A stretch of 64,000 nucleotides of DNA from NCBI RefSeq assembly GCF_022809715.1, contig NZ_CP094460.1:2232001-2296000 (forward strand). Reading direction: 5' to 3'. The position numbers and the translations under genes are program-made. Shown in pieces: positions 35,818 to 44,837 of the stretch (positions within the stretch are counted from its first letter, which is position 1; every line of letters begins with the position of its first letter). Below the pieces are notes generated by a model. It was given only the letters and a program-made list of their open reading frames with translations, did no database searches and had not been told where the DNA came from. The stretch is from Burkholderia pyrrocinia (GTDB taxonomy: Bacteria > Pseudomonadota > Gammaproteobacteria > Burkholderiales > Burkholderiaceae).

Positions 35818-36405
35818 ATGTACCGCCGTTTACTCGCACCGGGGCTGCTGTTGCTGCTGGCCGCGTGCGCGCAGGATCCGTCCGTGACCAGCAACACGGT
35901 GCGGATCTGCGACGACACCGGCTGTTCCTATCGACCTAAAGATCAGGTCTCCTATCAAAAGAAGGACGATGCGGAAGATCGCGAAGACCCTCGCATCGTC
36001 GCACTGAAGCAGGCCGCGAAAGCCCAGCCGAAGGCGGCCTACGATCTCGGCCTGCGTTATTTCCGCGGCGACGGCGTGCGCCAGGACAGCTATCAGGCAC
36101 TCAAGTGGATGCGCGACGCCGCCGAGCGCGGCGACCTGCGGGCGCAGAAGGCGCTCGGCAGCTTCTACCTGTTCGGCCTCGAGGAAATGGGCTCCGATCC
36201 ACGCGAAGCGGACAAGTGGCTGTCGATCGCGGCCGGCCGCGGCGACAAGGAATCGAAGAAGCTGCTCGAACTCGCGCGCAAGGCGAAGAAGGAAGACGAA
36301 GAAGACTGGAAATGGCGCACGCAATGGCGTGACGTCTATTACGGCTACTGGAACTCGGGCTATCCGTACTACGGCGTCTGGAATCAGACGTATTGGTACT
36401 ACTGA
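35818..36405 (+). CDS. Sel1-repeat lipoprotein
   Basis: The 195-residue protein has a lipoprotein signal (LLLLAAC, lipidated Cys17). Two Sel1-like repeats follow (PKAAYDLGLRYFRGDGVRQD, then AQKALGSFYLFGLEEM and DPREADKWLSIAAGRGD) at about residues 65-150. The tail is very rich in Tyr and Trp. Sel1 repeats mediate protein contacts in envelope complexes. A GAGGAAAG site precedes the ATG. It heads a row of three lipoprotein genes. Confidence 0.82.
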   Translation: MYRRLLAPGLLLLLAACAQDPSVTSNTVRICDDTGCSYRPKDQVSYQKKDDAEDREDPRIVALKQAAKAQPKAAYDLGLRYFRGDGVRQDSYQALKWMRDAAERGDLRAQKALGSFYLFGLEEMGSDPREADKWLSIAAGRGDKESKKLLELARKAKKEDEEDWKWRTQWRDVYYGYWNSGYPYYGVWNQTYWYY

Positions 36406-36525
36406 CCGGGCCGGAAGCAACGGGGGCGGCAGCGGGGAGACCACCATCGCGCGCCACGCCGGGGGGCTTATCGACGTTCGTACGGACACGTAAGCCGAAT
36501 AACGACTCTATCGAACGATAACGAC

Positions 36526-37353
36526 ATGAAGACCATCCTTTCCCATCGTCTCACCCAAGGTGCGCTGGTTGCAGCGCTTTGCGCGTCCGTCGCGGGCTGC
36601 GGCGGCGTGGTGACGCCCGGCGGCCAGAACGCCGGCGTGACGGGCGCCGCGGCAGGCGGCACGAGCGCAGGCGCCGATTCGGGGCTGCAGCGCTGCACGT
36701 CGCCGCTCGGCACGATCGCCGTCGACGACGGCCGCAACGCCGACTGGTGGGGCCCGTTCGGCAGCGCGACCAAGATGACGACGATCGACCCGCTGCTGCG
36801 CCTGGCGGTCCAGCAGTCGAACTGCTTCGTGATCACGTCGATCGGCAACCAGAAGAGCGACGCGCGCCTGTCGCGGATTACGCAGCTGCAGCGCAGCTCC
36901 GGCGAATATCGCGCGGGCTCGAAGCAGCAGAAGGGCCAGCGTGTCGCGGCCGACTACTACATGGAACCGCAGATCGTCATCAACGATTCGCCGATCGGCG
37001 GCATCGGCAGCATGATCGGCGGGCTGATCGGCAACGGCGCGGTGGCGGCGGTGGCCGGCCACCTGCAGGCGAAGGCATCGGTCGTCACGCTGACGCTGTT
37101 CGACGTGCGCTCGGCCGTGCAGATCGCGGCGTCGGAAGGCAGCTCGACGGCGACCAACTACGGCGCGGCGCTGGGCGGTTTCGGCGGCGGCGTGGGCGGT
37201 GCGCTCGCCGGTTTCTCGTCGACGCCGGAGGGCAAGGCGACGGTCGTCGCGTTCATCGACGCGTACAACAAGATGGTCGTCGCACTGCGCAGCTACAAGG
37301 CGCAGGACGTCAAGGGCGGCCTCGGCCGCGGCGGCCAGCTCCAGGTCAACTGA
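36526..37353 (+). CDS. CsgG/HfaB-like lipoprotein
   Basis: The 275-residue protein has a lipobox VAGC (Cys25) followed by a Gly/Ala-rich linker. A domain resembling CsgG/HfaB then runs from about residue 60: a conserved-type LLRLAVQQSNCFVITS, the ADYYMEPQIVIND block, and glycine-rich GGIGSMIGGLIGNG followed by VTLTLFDVRSAVQIAASEG. CsgG proteins form outer-membrane secretion pores for curli-like fibres; HfaB anchors a holdfast. No curlin-like gene was recognised nearby except the repetitive lipoprotein that follows. Confidence 0.65.
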   Translation: MKTILSHRLTQGALVAALCASVAGCGGVVTPGGQNAGVTGAAAGGTSAGADSGLQRCTSPLGTIAVDDGRNADWWGPFGSATKMTTIDPLLRLAVQQSNCFVITSIGNQKSDARLSRITQLQRSSGEYRAGSKQQKGQRVAADYYMEPQIVINDSPIGGIGSMIGGLIGNGAVAAVAGHLQAKASVVTLTLFDVRSAVQIAASEGSSTATNYGAALGGFGGGVGGALAGFSSTPEGKATVVAFIDAYNKMVVALRSYKAQDVKGGLGRGGQLQVN

Positions 37354-37468
37354 TGTCCCCTGGCCGGCGGTGCGCCGCCGGTCGATTTCCGATGCGTGAA
37401 TGTCCGTGCGTGCGGCGTGATCTGCGCGTCTCGGCTTCGTTCGCCCTTTTCGTTCCGAGGTGACTCCG

Positions 37469-38473
37469 ATGAAAGCCTTTGCATTGATCGCATTGACCTG
37501 TCTGGCGCTGACCGCGTGCGGCGGCGACGACAATTCCTCGCCCGCATCGTCCGGCAGCGGATCGGGCACGAGCAATAACGGTGGAAGCGGCGGCACGGGT
37601 TCCGGCGGTACGGGAAGCGGCGGCAGCGGCGGGTCGGGCGGCAGCACGCTGACGCTGCGCTACGACGCCCAGCCGACCGCAGCGGATCAGGCCGGCTTCC
37701 TGACGCTGCTCAACAGTGAAGGCGCGAAGGGCTATCGTTATCTGGGCGACTACTTCTACAACGCGTCCAACGGCGGTTCGCGCTCGATCTTCGTGAGCGA
37801 CGGCACCGCACAGACCTACACGTACCAGTTGCAGTCGACGCCCGCCGACATGACGGGCTTCGTCAGCCAGGCCAACGCGCAAGGCGCGAGCGGCTACCGC
37901 TTCGAAGGGCCGCTCACGTACGGTTATCTCTATCGCAAGGACGGCGGCTCGTCGGCTACCTATACGTACGCGACAACGGGCCTGCCGGCCGACACGAACG
38001 CGTTCCTCGCGCAGGCGAACGGCCAGGGCCAGTCGGGCTACTGGTTCGTGGGCCCGATGATGGTCGGATCGGTGCAGGCGAACGTGTACATGAAGAACAA
38101 CGCTTCGAACGCAACCTACACGTACGACGCGCTGGTGCCGACGTCGAACGTCAGCGACTTCATCGCGCAGGCCAACAGCGAAGGTGCGAAGGGTTATCGC
38201 GCGAAAGGCGGGATGCTGTTCGGCAGCACGATTTCGTGGGTCTACGTGAAGGACCAGACGCAGTCGCCGACCTTCACGTACCAGTCGGCCGCGATCCAGT
38301 CGACCGGCGACAGCTTCGTCCAGCAGTCGAACACGTTTGGCGCGCAGGGCTCCGCGTACCTGGGCGATCTCGCGCTCGGCACGACGACCCCGGTGATGGC
38401 GTCGTTCTATTTCAAGCCGGCGAACTGCACGGGCTTCCTGTGCACGACGCTGAATCCGCTCACGCAGAACTGA
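37469..38473 (+). CDS. Five-repeat surface-type lipoprotein with Ser/Gly linker
   Basis: The 334-residue protein starts with lipobox LTAC (Cys17), then a Ser/Gly linker (residues 23-59). Five tandem repeats of about 50 residues follow, at 60-116, 117-163, 164-215, 216-267 and 268-318. Each opens with TYTY or a variant and carries FxxQANxxGxxGYxxxG about 15 residues later. I do not recognise a named family. GAGG lies 9 bp before ATG 37469. It follows the CsgG/HfaB-like gene by 115 bp and may be its client (inference). Confidence 0.75.
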   Translation: MKAFALIALTCLALTACGGDDNSSPASSGSGSGTSNNGGSGGTGSGGTGSGGSGGSGGSTLTLRYDAQPTAADQAGFLTLLNSEGAKGYRYLGDYFYNASNGGSRSIFVSDGTAQTYTYQLQSTPADMTGFVSQANAQGASGYRFEGPLTYGYLYRKDGGSSATYTYATTGLPADTNAFLAQANGQGQSGYWFVGPMMVGSVQANVYMKNNASNATYTYDALVPTSNVSDFIAQANSEGAKGYRAKGGMLFGSTISWVYVKDQTQSPTFTYQSAAIQSTGDSFVQQSNTFGAQGSAYLGDLALGTTTPVMASFYFKPANCTGFLCTTLNPLTQN

Positions 38474-38584
38474 GCGGGTGCCTCCGGCGCAGCAGCATTG
38501 CGCGGGTCATTCGCTGCTGAATGATCCGCGCCAGCTGCATCGAGTGCCTCAGGTGCGTCACGTCATCCGTGGACGCATCTTTTG

Positions 38585-38602
38585 CCGCCGGCTTGCCGGC
38601 GG
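38585..38602. terminator. Hairpin after the lipoprotein genes
   Basis: CCGCCGGC-TT-GCCGGCGG is a perfect 8-bp stem, followed by tatttcgttt, 112 bp after the lipoprotein stop. It is a plausible terminator; nothing else is seen in 38474-38789. Confidence 0.45.
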
Positions 38603-38829
38603 TATTTCGTTTACGCGTACGGCAGAAGCCAGCCAAACGCCGGCCCCTTTTTGTCCGGCGGACCAGAAAATCGGCCGGAACCGAAGCGAAGCTGCCGGCC
38701 TCCATCGACCGCCGGGCCAGGGAAACGCTGATTCGTTTTCCTGAGGGACAGAAGCCGTGCCGGACGCTGGTTTCCGCGAGGGCATCACCTACAATGTAAA
38801 GATGGTCGCGACCTGTCAAGGAGGCTGCC

Positions 38830-38985
38830 ATGACTCAGTCAATGATTAGCTTTGTAGTTGGCCTGGCGGTCGTACTCGCCATCGCGGTCATGCTGGCGCT
38901 GCGTTACCTGCGCGACCACAAGGGCGAAGGGATGGTTCAGTGGCTTGACGCACATCACATGGGCTGGATGCACCACAAGCACTGA
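38830..38985 (+). CDS. 51-aa single-span membrane protein with His-rich tail
   Basis: A textbook AAGGAGG lies 5-6 bp before the ATG, and TACAAT (38790-38795) is a possible -10. Residues 7-24 form one transmembrane helix, followed by RYLRDHKGEG and a tail rich in His and Met (HHMGWMHHKH). The tail could bind metal (inference). No family was recognised. Confidence 0.65.
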   Translation: MTQSMISFVVGLAVVLAIAVMLALRYLRDHKGEGMVQWLDAHHMGWMHHKH

Positions 38986-39519
38986 CGGCGTGGTCGACGA
39001 TGCGGTTCCGATCCCGCTCCACGAAGCAGCGACGACAGTTGTGCGCGACGCTGAACAAGCCGCCGCGCACGCTGCGCATCGCTTGGGTCGTGGGGCCGGG
39101 AAAATGCTGGCCGGCGGCCGCCCGGTCCGGTTGATGACAGTAATGTGGCCTGGAGGGAATCGTGCCGTTGATGGCCCTTGACGCGAGATAGCGCTTGCAT
39201 GGCCGTGATATAGGGCGCATTCTCATGAGGTTCGATGTGCGCGACCGGCGATTTTGTTTCGACTCCTTACGCTTCCCCCTGTCCGCACGGTTCCGCAGAA
39301 CGCTCACCACAATGACCCCGCGCGCGAACGTCGAAGCTGCGAACGTCGTGCGTCAACCCGGCCTCCCCGCGAGGCTCGATCCGGCAGTTCAGTGCGCAAC
39401 AGAGGCCGTCGGCGGCAAGCCCGCGGGTAGTCCGTTCGTGCCTCCTGTGGGCCGGACGACGACGAAATTCGGTCACCGCGACGGTCCTGACATTTGAAAT
39501 TCATTTTTCGGGAACCGGC
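38986..39519. other. Non-coding gap
   Basis: No supported gene. Short frames have no ribosome sites or natural-looking composition. The promoter of the following small genes must lie in the right part, near the AT-richer stretch at 39495-39515. Confidence 0.35.
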
Positions 39520-39705
39520 ATGCCCAAGCAAACCGAACAGAAGTCCGTCACGTCCGTCAGGCAAAACGATTACGTCGACGCGCAAAAGTCCCGCGCCCAG
39601 GCACTGAAGCGCGCGGACATCGAGCGCGCCGAGAAGCGACGCGAAAATGACGCCCGCCTCGATGTCAACGCGAGCAAGTGGCGTTATATCTGCCAGGAGG
39701 GTTAG
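39520..39705 (+). CDS. Small charged protein, paralogue of the one at 43945-44124
   Basis: The 61-residue, highly charged, probably helical protein ends with the block RADIERAEKRRENDARLDVN then ASKWRY. A near copy of that block occurs in the small protein encoded on the minus strand at 43945-44124. Its function is unknown. Its stop TAG is directly followed by the ATG of the DUF1488 gene, and it carries that gene's AGGAGGG site, so the two are translated together. Confidence 0.7.
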   Translation: MPKQTEQKSVTSVRQNDYVDAQKSRAQALKRADIERAEKRRENDARLDVNASKWRYICQEG

Positions 39706-39972
39706 ATGGGAAAAATCGACGCGGCACTCAACTTTCCTAATCCCAGTCGCACCTACGACATGTCCAGGCACTGCGTGTGCTTCTGGGGCTACGACAATGC
39801 TCGCGAGATTACCTTTCTGGTCGACGATGCGATGCTGGCGAAACTGAACTCCGACATGGATTCGAGCGAGCCCGCGTTGCTGGCGGCCTTCGACCGCAAC
39901 CGCGACCGGATCCTGGGGCTCGCCAGAGATCTTTACAAGGGCGGCCCCCAGAACAGGTACATGATCTCGTGA
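39706..39972 (+). CDS. DUF1488 family protein
   Basis: This 88-residue protein shows the DUF1488 pattern: LNFPNPSRTYD, HCVCFWGYDNAREITFLVDD, and a helical second half with LLAAFDRNRDRI. It is a small cytoplasmic family, common in Burkholderia, without known function. AGGAGGG precedes the ATG, inside the end of the previous gene. Confidence 0.85.
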   Translation: MGKIDAALNFPNPSRTYDMSRHCVCFWGYDNAREITFLVDDAMLAKLNSDMDSSEPALLAAFDRNRDRILGLARDLYKGGPQNRYMIS

Positions 39973-40293
39973 GACGGGGCCGGTTTGCGCACGCGCCCGA
40001 CCCGACGTATGCCTTCCTTCCGGCCTGCACTGGCCGTGAGTAGTCGTCTGCTGGCGTCGGGACTGCCGATCGTTCGGGCGGAGAGCACGGACGGCTCGGT
40101 CCGGCGGGCTCGCGACTATTTCCTGCCGATCGCATACTGAAGACCTCGGGGAAAACAAGCACTCGCACCTCGGCGAAATCGATGTTGAAGGAAGGCGCGC
40201 GCCGGATTCCCCGACGTGATGACGGCCGCGCTTAAGCGTCGAGCCATCCGGTTTTGTACAGTGCGTATGCAGTATTCCGGGTCTGGGGTGGAC
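39973..40293. other. Leader region of the nitroreductase gene
   Basis: No separate gene is visible. Frames from 40216 and 40267 run in frame into the nitroreductase and could be earlier starts. Confidence 0.35.
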
Positions 40294-41892
40294 ATGGATC
40301 GGTTAAGGCATGCGCTGCTTGATTATCACGAACGCAGCAAGCACCGTCTCGACTTCTACGCTCCCGGCCCCGGGCGGCTCGACTGGGCAACCCAGCCGGA
40401 CCCGTTCCGGGTGTTTCGCGGCGCACCGCGCGTCGATCTGCCATTGGCCGCGGACACGCTGGCCACGCGCTACAACGCGTTGCGTTGCGGCAACCTGCCG
40501 CCCGCGCACGAATTCGATCTGTCCAGTCTGGCAATCCTGTTCGAACTCTCGCTCGGCTTGTCGGGGTGGAAATCCTATGGTGCCCAGCGGTGGGCGCTGC
40601 GCTGCAATCCTTCGAGCGGGAATCTGCATCCGACCGAGGGCTATCTTCTGTGTCCGGCCCTGCCCGGCTTGTCCGCAGGCGTCTATCACTACCTGAGCCG
40701 GGATCATGCGCTTGAACATCGCGCCGCGGTGGACGAGCCGCAATGGACCGACGCGTTTTCGGGAAGTGGCGTCCTGGTCGGCGTCAGCTCGATCCATTGG
40801 CGCGAAGCGTGGAAATATGGCATGCGCGCCTGGCGCTACTGCCAACAGGATTGCGGCCATGTCGTCGCTGCGATGAGTTATGCAGCAGCTGCGCTCGGCT
40901 GGCAGACGCGGTTGATGGAGGCGGCTGCGGATGATGCAGTGGCCGATTTGCTCGGCGTGGACCGCCGCGAAGATTTCAGCGGAGCCGAAGCGGAGGCGCC
41001 GGATCTTTTGCTCTGGATCGGCAGCCCCGAGACGCGACCCGATCTCGAGCGCATGCGGATCGCTTTGGGCAGCGCACAGTGGCACGGGCGCGCCAATCAA
41101 CTGAGTTCGGGACATGTGGCCTGGCCGGACATCGATTCGATTCATCGCGCCACGCACAAGACCCGTACTCGCGAACCACCGTCGCCGAACCCGGAGCCGT
41201 GCTCGGCGCCGGCGATGCCAGCCCTCGATCTCGGCTTCGCCCGAATCGCCAGACAGCGTCGCAGCGCCGTGAATTTCGATGGCACGACGCGCATCGGCGA
41301 CGCGGCCTTCTTCAGCATGCTGACATGCCTGCTGGCACGTCCCGGCACACCGCCGTGGAATGCGCTGACGTCTCCTGCCGCGGTGCAGGCGGCGCTGTTG
41401 GTGCATCGCGTCGACGGCCTGGAGCCGGGCCTCTATATGCTCGCAAGAAACCCTGGCGCACTGCCGGATCTGAAGCGATCCCTGCGTCCGGAATGGCTGT
41501 GGCAAAAGACCGGGCCGGACGACCTGCCGCTCTATCTGCTACTGCCTTACGATTTGCGCGCGGCGGCAGGGTTGATCTGCTGCCATCAGGATATCGCCGC
41601 CGATTCCTGCTTTGCGCTCGGGATGATTGCGAGATTCGAAATCGCGTTGAAGCAGCCATGGCGTTATCGCCACCTGTTCTGGGAATGCGGGATGCTTGGC
41701 CACGCGCTCTATCTCGAAGCAGAAGCTGCCGGCGTGCGCGCGACGGGGATCGGCTGCTTTTTCGATGATGAAATGCATGCGTTGCTCGGCGCGAAGGATC
41801 ATGTCTGGCAATCCCTGTATCACTTCACCGTTGGCGGCGCGGTGGACGATCCACGTCTGTCGGCATTTCCGCCGTACGAGAGACAGCCTTGA
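40294..41892 (+). CDS. SagB/ThcOx-type nitroreductase-fold dehydrogenase, two-domain
   Basis: The protein (532 residues from this start) contains two nitroreductase-like halves. The first, about 50-250, has the FMN-type SSGNLHPTEGYLL-like PSSGNLHPTEGY and AWKYGMRAWRYCQQDCGH. The second, about 310-520, has RRSAVNFDG and WECGMLGHALYLEAEAAG. This double arrangement fits the SagB dehydrogenase family, FMN enzymes known for azoline oxidation in peptide toxins. No cyclodehydratase or precursor peptide lies nearby, so another role is likely. The start is uncertain: ATG 40294 (GGGGTGG just upstream), 40267 or 40216. Confidence 0.8.
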   Translation: MDRLRHALLDYHERSKHRLDFYAPGPGRLDWATQPDPFRVFRGAPRVDLPLAADTLATRYNALRCGNLPPAHEFDLSSLAILFELSLGLSGWKSYGAQRWALRCNPSSGNLHPTEGYLLCPALPGLSAGVYHYLSRDHALEHRAAVDEPQWTDAFSGSGVLVGVSSIHWREAWKYGMRAWRYCQQDCGHVVAAMSYAAAALGWQTRLMEAAADDAVADLLGVDRREDFSGAEAEAPDLLLWIGSPETRPDLERMRIALGSAQWHGRANQLSSGHVAWPDIDSIHRATHKTRTREPPSPNPEPCSAPAMPALDLGFARIARQRRSAVNFDGTTRIGDAAFFSMLTCLLARPGTPPWNALTSPAAVQAALLVHRVDGLEPGLYMLARNPGALPDLKRSLRPEWLWQKTGPDDLPLYLLLPYDLRAAAGLICCHQDIAADSCFALGMIARFEIALKQPWRYRHLFWECGMLGHALYLEAEAAGVRATGIGCFFDDEMHALLGAKDHVWQSLYHFTVGGAVDDPRLSAFPPYERQP

Positions 41893-41949
41893 CTGACAGC
41901 CCACCGACCTCTCCGTTCGATTTCACCCGGAGTGCTAGGATGATTGAAC

Positions 41950-42195
41950 ATGTGCAGTGCAGAAAGTCACATCATGGACGATTTCACATTCAGTACCAAA
42001 ACACACTTCGCACGCATTCGTGTGATGGAATCTGCGCGTGGTGTGTACCGAGGTTATGTGTATTTGCGCCGCACCGACGAGGGGCCGAACGATGATCCCC
42101 CATACCAGACCGATTTCGATCGGGAGCAGTACGATCTCGCGCTCGAAGACGCCAAGATCCTCGCGCAACGTCTGCTTCGCGAGTTCGAGTCTTGA
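41950..42195 (+). CDS. Small protein of unknown function
   Basis: An 81-residue protein with the pattern YRGYVYLRRTDEG then YQTDFDREQYDLALEDAKIL. It is shaped like other small single-domain proteins of this region (45558-45842 and 48220-48435), which also have a mixed beta start and a helical end. The start could be ATG 41950 or 41974. It lies between the nitroreductase and the Crp/Fnr gene on the same strand. No function is assigned. Confidence 0.6.
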   Translation: MCSAESHIMDDFTFSTKTHFARIRVMESARGVYRGYVYLRRTDEGPNDDPPYQTDFDREQYDLALEDAKILAQRLLREFES

Positions 42196-42260
42196 GCGGA
42201 TGACGCTTCGTGGCGTCGAGTCGCGTTGGGGGAAGGCCGCAATCACTGCAGGAGCGAGCT

Positions 42261-42980
42261 ATGTCGGCGCAGCTATCCCCGATTGACAATCATCTGCTCG
42301 CAGCCTTGCCGCCAGAAGCTCTCGCGCATATTTCGCCGCATCTTGTGCTGGTCGAGATGCCGTTGGGAAAGGTGCTGTACGAGTCGGGGGGGGCGCTCAG
42401 TCATGTCTATTTTCCGACGACCTCCATCGTCTCGCTGTTGTACGTGATGGAAGACGGTTCGTCGGCCGAAATTGCCATCGTCGGCAACGACGGGCTGATC
42501 GGCATCGCGCTGTTCATGGGGGGCGAAACGACCCCGAGCCGCGCGATCGTCCAAAGCGCCGGACACGCTTACCGACTCGATGCACGCATGCTGAAAGACG
42601 AGTTCCGTCGCGGCGGCTCGATGCAGCGGCTCTTGCTGCGCTACACCCAGGCGCTCATCACGCAGATGGCGCAGACCGCCGTCTGCAATCGGCATCATTC
42701 AATCGATCAGCAGCTGTGCCGCTGGCTCCTGCTCAGTCTCGACCGGCTGCCGTCGAGCGAACTGAAGATGACGCAGGAGTTGATCGCCAACATGCTCGGT
42801 GTCCGACGATCGGGCGTGACGGAAGCTGCGCTGAAACTTCAGGATGCCGGATTGATCCGGTACAACTATGGGCACATCGAGGTATTGGATCGATCCGGGC
42901 TCGAAAAGCGTGTGTGCGAATGCTACGGCGTGGTCAGGCGAGAATTCGACCGCTTGCTTCCTGATTTGAAGCGCCTTTAG
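42261..42980 (+). CDS. Crp/Fnr-type transcriptional regulator
   Basis: The 239-residue protein has a cyclic-nucleotide-binding-like beta barrel (about residues 25-125: PLGKVLYESGGALSHVYFP, IVGNDGLIGIALFMGG) and a C-terminal HTH_Crp-type domain (MTQELIANMLGVRRSGVTEA). The N-terminus lacks the cysteine cluster of oxygen-sensing FNR. The ligand is unknown, and it may not be the protein that reads the FNR-type boxes here. GGAGCG lies 5 bp before ATG 42261. A short fragment of a paralogue lies at 44323-44415. Confidence 0.88.
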   Translation: MSAQLSPIDNHLLAALPPEALAHISPHLVLVEMPLGKVLYESGGALSHVYFPTTSIVSLLYVMEDGSSAEIAIVGNDGLIGIALFMGGETTPSRAIVQSAGHAYRLDARMLKDEFRRGGSMQRLLLRYTQALITQMAQTAVCNRHHSIDQQLCRWLLLSLDRLPSSELKMTQELIANMLGVRRSGVTEAALKLQDAGLIRYNYGHIEVLDRSGLEKRVCECYGVVRREFDRLLPDLKRL

Positions 42981-43236
42981 AACCCTTTGGAACCGTACCG
43001 AGGCCACGCGCCTGTCCGTGCCATCGGGTTCGTACGGCAGCGTACCGACTGCCGAAGCCCGCGGGTGCATGGTGGTACATGACGCACAGACTGCAGATCG
43101 GCCGCAGACTTCATGGAGAAAGCATGCCGTGATGGAAGCGGGACGTTGCGATCCGTATCGCTTGCGCAGTTTTATCCCGACTCGGGCGGCGCAAGCCAAT
43201 CCATGATGAAACGCGGTTGCTTGACGGAGCTTGTTG

Positions 43237-43440
43237 ATGAACGATCATCCGAAACGAGAAAAGAATTCGCAGGACGGGCAACAGGAACAGGCGGACGCAC
43301 GCGCGACTGACGACGGGATGCCCGTTGTTCATCCAGACTGGCCAAGACGCCCTGCCTTTTCGTGGAAAGCCGTCACACCCAAGCAACGCATTTCCGATGC
43401 AAGGAAACGTCTGGGAATGGGTTTTATGTCGAACCATTAA
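43237..43440 (+). CDS. Small hydrophilic protein of unknown function
   Basis: A 67-residue protein from ATG 43237, with GGAG 6 bp upstream. The N-terminal half is Gln/Asp/Lys-rich, and the C-terminal half has WPRRPAFSWKAVTPKQRISD. No family was recognised. A strong terminator 67 bp after its stop supports transcription on this strand. Confidence 0.5.
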   Translation: MNDHPKREKNSQDGQQEQADARATDDGMPVVHPDWPRRPAFSWKAVTPKQRISDARKRLGMGFMSNH

Positions 43441-43506
43441 CCCAGGCGTAGCAAAACTCCTCGCTCTCAAACAGAACGAGGAGCCGCCCCAGCAAGGCGG
43501 AATTCG

Positions 43507-43530
43507 AAGCCGGCCAAGCGCCGGCTTTTT
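43507..43530 (+). terminator. Rho-independent terminator
   Basis: AAGCCGGC (43507-43514) pairs perfectly with GCCGGCTT (43520-43527) over a 5-nt loop and ends in TTTTT. A second, weaker hairpin (CTCCTCG/CGAGGAG, 43457-43483) lies between it and the stop at 43440. Confidence 0.8.
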
Positions 43531-43944
43531 ACTTTGGCACGTCGCTCGTTACGACAAACGGCGCCTGCAATGCCGCGATGTCCGTCGTCGGGCAGCGGCG
43601 TCAAGGGTGCCGGTTTTTTATGATCATCCCGATACGGGACAACGTCGTCGCAGTGATCGACGAGCGTATTCAAACGACCGCGTTCAAACCTCGCTGCGGG
43701 AGATGATCGGTTCATCGACGCTGCAGGCGCTCACCCGCATCGAACGAGCAATTGCCGGCCCGCTTGCACGAGCGGTGTCGTTGCGCGGAGCCGCGCGGGA
43801 TCAAGGCCAGCGCCGAATTCTCGATCCGCCTGCGCCAGGGTATCTGGCGCCGGAACGTCTGCGGTGCAGCCTGCGCGATGCGCGCACGACGACGCGAGGC
43901 GCGAACGTCAACCGCCGCCTGCGCCGGGAGCAGTGCCGCGTCAT
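43531..43944. other. Non-coding gap
   Basis: Long frames on both strands have Arg-rich, unnatural composition and no family match. I see no gene or RNA here. Confidence 0.4.
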
Positions 43945-44124
43945 TTACTTCACCCGATGGTCGGGACTGAAATAGCGCCACTTGCTCGCATTGGAGTCGA
44001 TGCGGGCGTCGTTTTGCGTACGCTTGTCGGCCCGTTCGATGTCGGCGCGGGCGAGGTCGTCGCGGAGTTTTTGCCGGGTTGCCTGATCGCGTCGATCGAT
44101 TGCCGTGCTTTCCTGGTATTTCAT
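43945..44124 (-). CDS. Small charged protein, paralogue of the one at 39520-39705
   Basis: A 59-residue protein whose second half (RADIERADKRTQNDARIDSN then ASKWRYF) is nearly the same as that of the small protein at 39520-39705. The ATG at 44124 fits the length of the paralogue; upstream codons are Arg-rich debris. Its function is unknown. It is next to a fragment of a Crp/Fnr gene, so the pair looks like a rearranged duplicate of the 39.5-43 kb stretch. Confidence 0.65.
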   Translation of the reverse strand: MKYQESTAIDRRDQATRQKLRDDLARADIERADKRTQNDARIDSNASKWRYFSPDHRVK

Positions 44125-44322
44125 GGTTCCCTCGGAGCGAGGTGAGCGGATTGTCGGCCGGTCGCGGCGAATTTGCCGCGGCTGGTGGGTCGGATCTCTG
44201 GTGAAGCGATCTCGCCATCGACGATGTCCCTGCCGAATTGCATCGCCAGTTCGACGGCGAACGCCGCCGTTTGCGGCGCGCCTTCGTGGAAAACGGCCCG
44301 TGTCTCGCGCGGCGCAGCCGCG

Positions 44323-44415
44323 GAGGCGGTCGAGGCCGGGCAGCAGCCAGCGGCACGGCTGCCGATCGATCGAGTGATGCGGGTTGCAGACGGCGGCCTG
44401 CGCCGTCTGCGTGAT
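44323..44415 (-). pseudogene. Fragment of a Crp/Fnr-type regulator gene
   Basis: The minus strand encodes ITQTAQAAVCNPHHSIDRQ then PCRWLLPGLDRL. This matches most residues of the block just before the HTH of the regulator at 42261-42980 (ITQMAQTAVCNRHHSIDQQ, LCRWLLLSLDRL). Resemblance ends on both sides and no HTH follows, so it is a dead fragment. Confidence 0.75.
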
Positions 44416-44837
44416 TGGACGCATTGTTGCCGTGCGAGCGCTGCCGGGATCAGACATTCTCCCTGAGGTAGCGGATGCACTTCATTCGTAGACTCGACCG
44501 CCCAGCGAGTGCGTCTCGCGGAGGGGGCGTCGAGTCTTTTGCCGCACCAGGGGGCGGTCCTGAAAATGCGGCGTTGTCGACCGGGCGGACCGACTTCGCT
44601 ATCTGAAGCGACGCATGGCCGATCCAGACCCGATCGCGCCACTCGCATTTCGCGCGATGGACGATCAACCATCCTTGCAGCGATTCGACGAGCTGAAACG
44701 GCGACAGCCACTCGCGACTCTGCCGTTGCGTGACGAGTTGCAGGACAACAAGGAAATAGAGCAAATCAACGTACTTGGTCCGGACGCGCATAGTCCATCT
44801 TCTGGTTGTCGATGCTCGCGAGTGTGCCGGCGCCGGC
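44416..44837. other. Gap with one doubtful small ORF
   Basis: A plus-strand frame at 44615-44854 (79 codons, including FRAMDDQPSLQRFDELKRRQ) has natural-looking composition but a poor ribosome site and overlaps the next minus-strand gene. I leave it uncalled. Nothing else is seen. Confidence 0.3.

Noticed and set aside
43325..43975. 216-codon plus-strand ORF
   Set aside because: It runs through a strong terminator and shifts from natural to Arg-rich composition; no family match.
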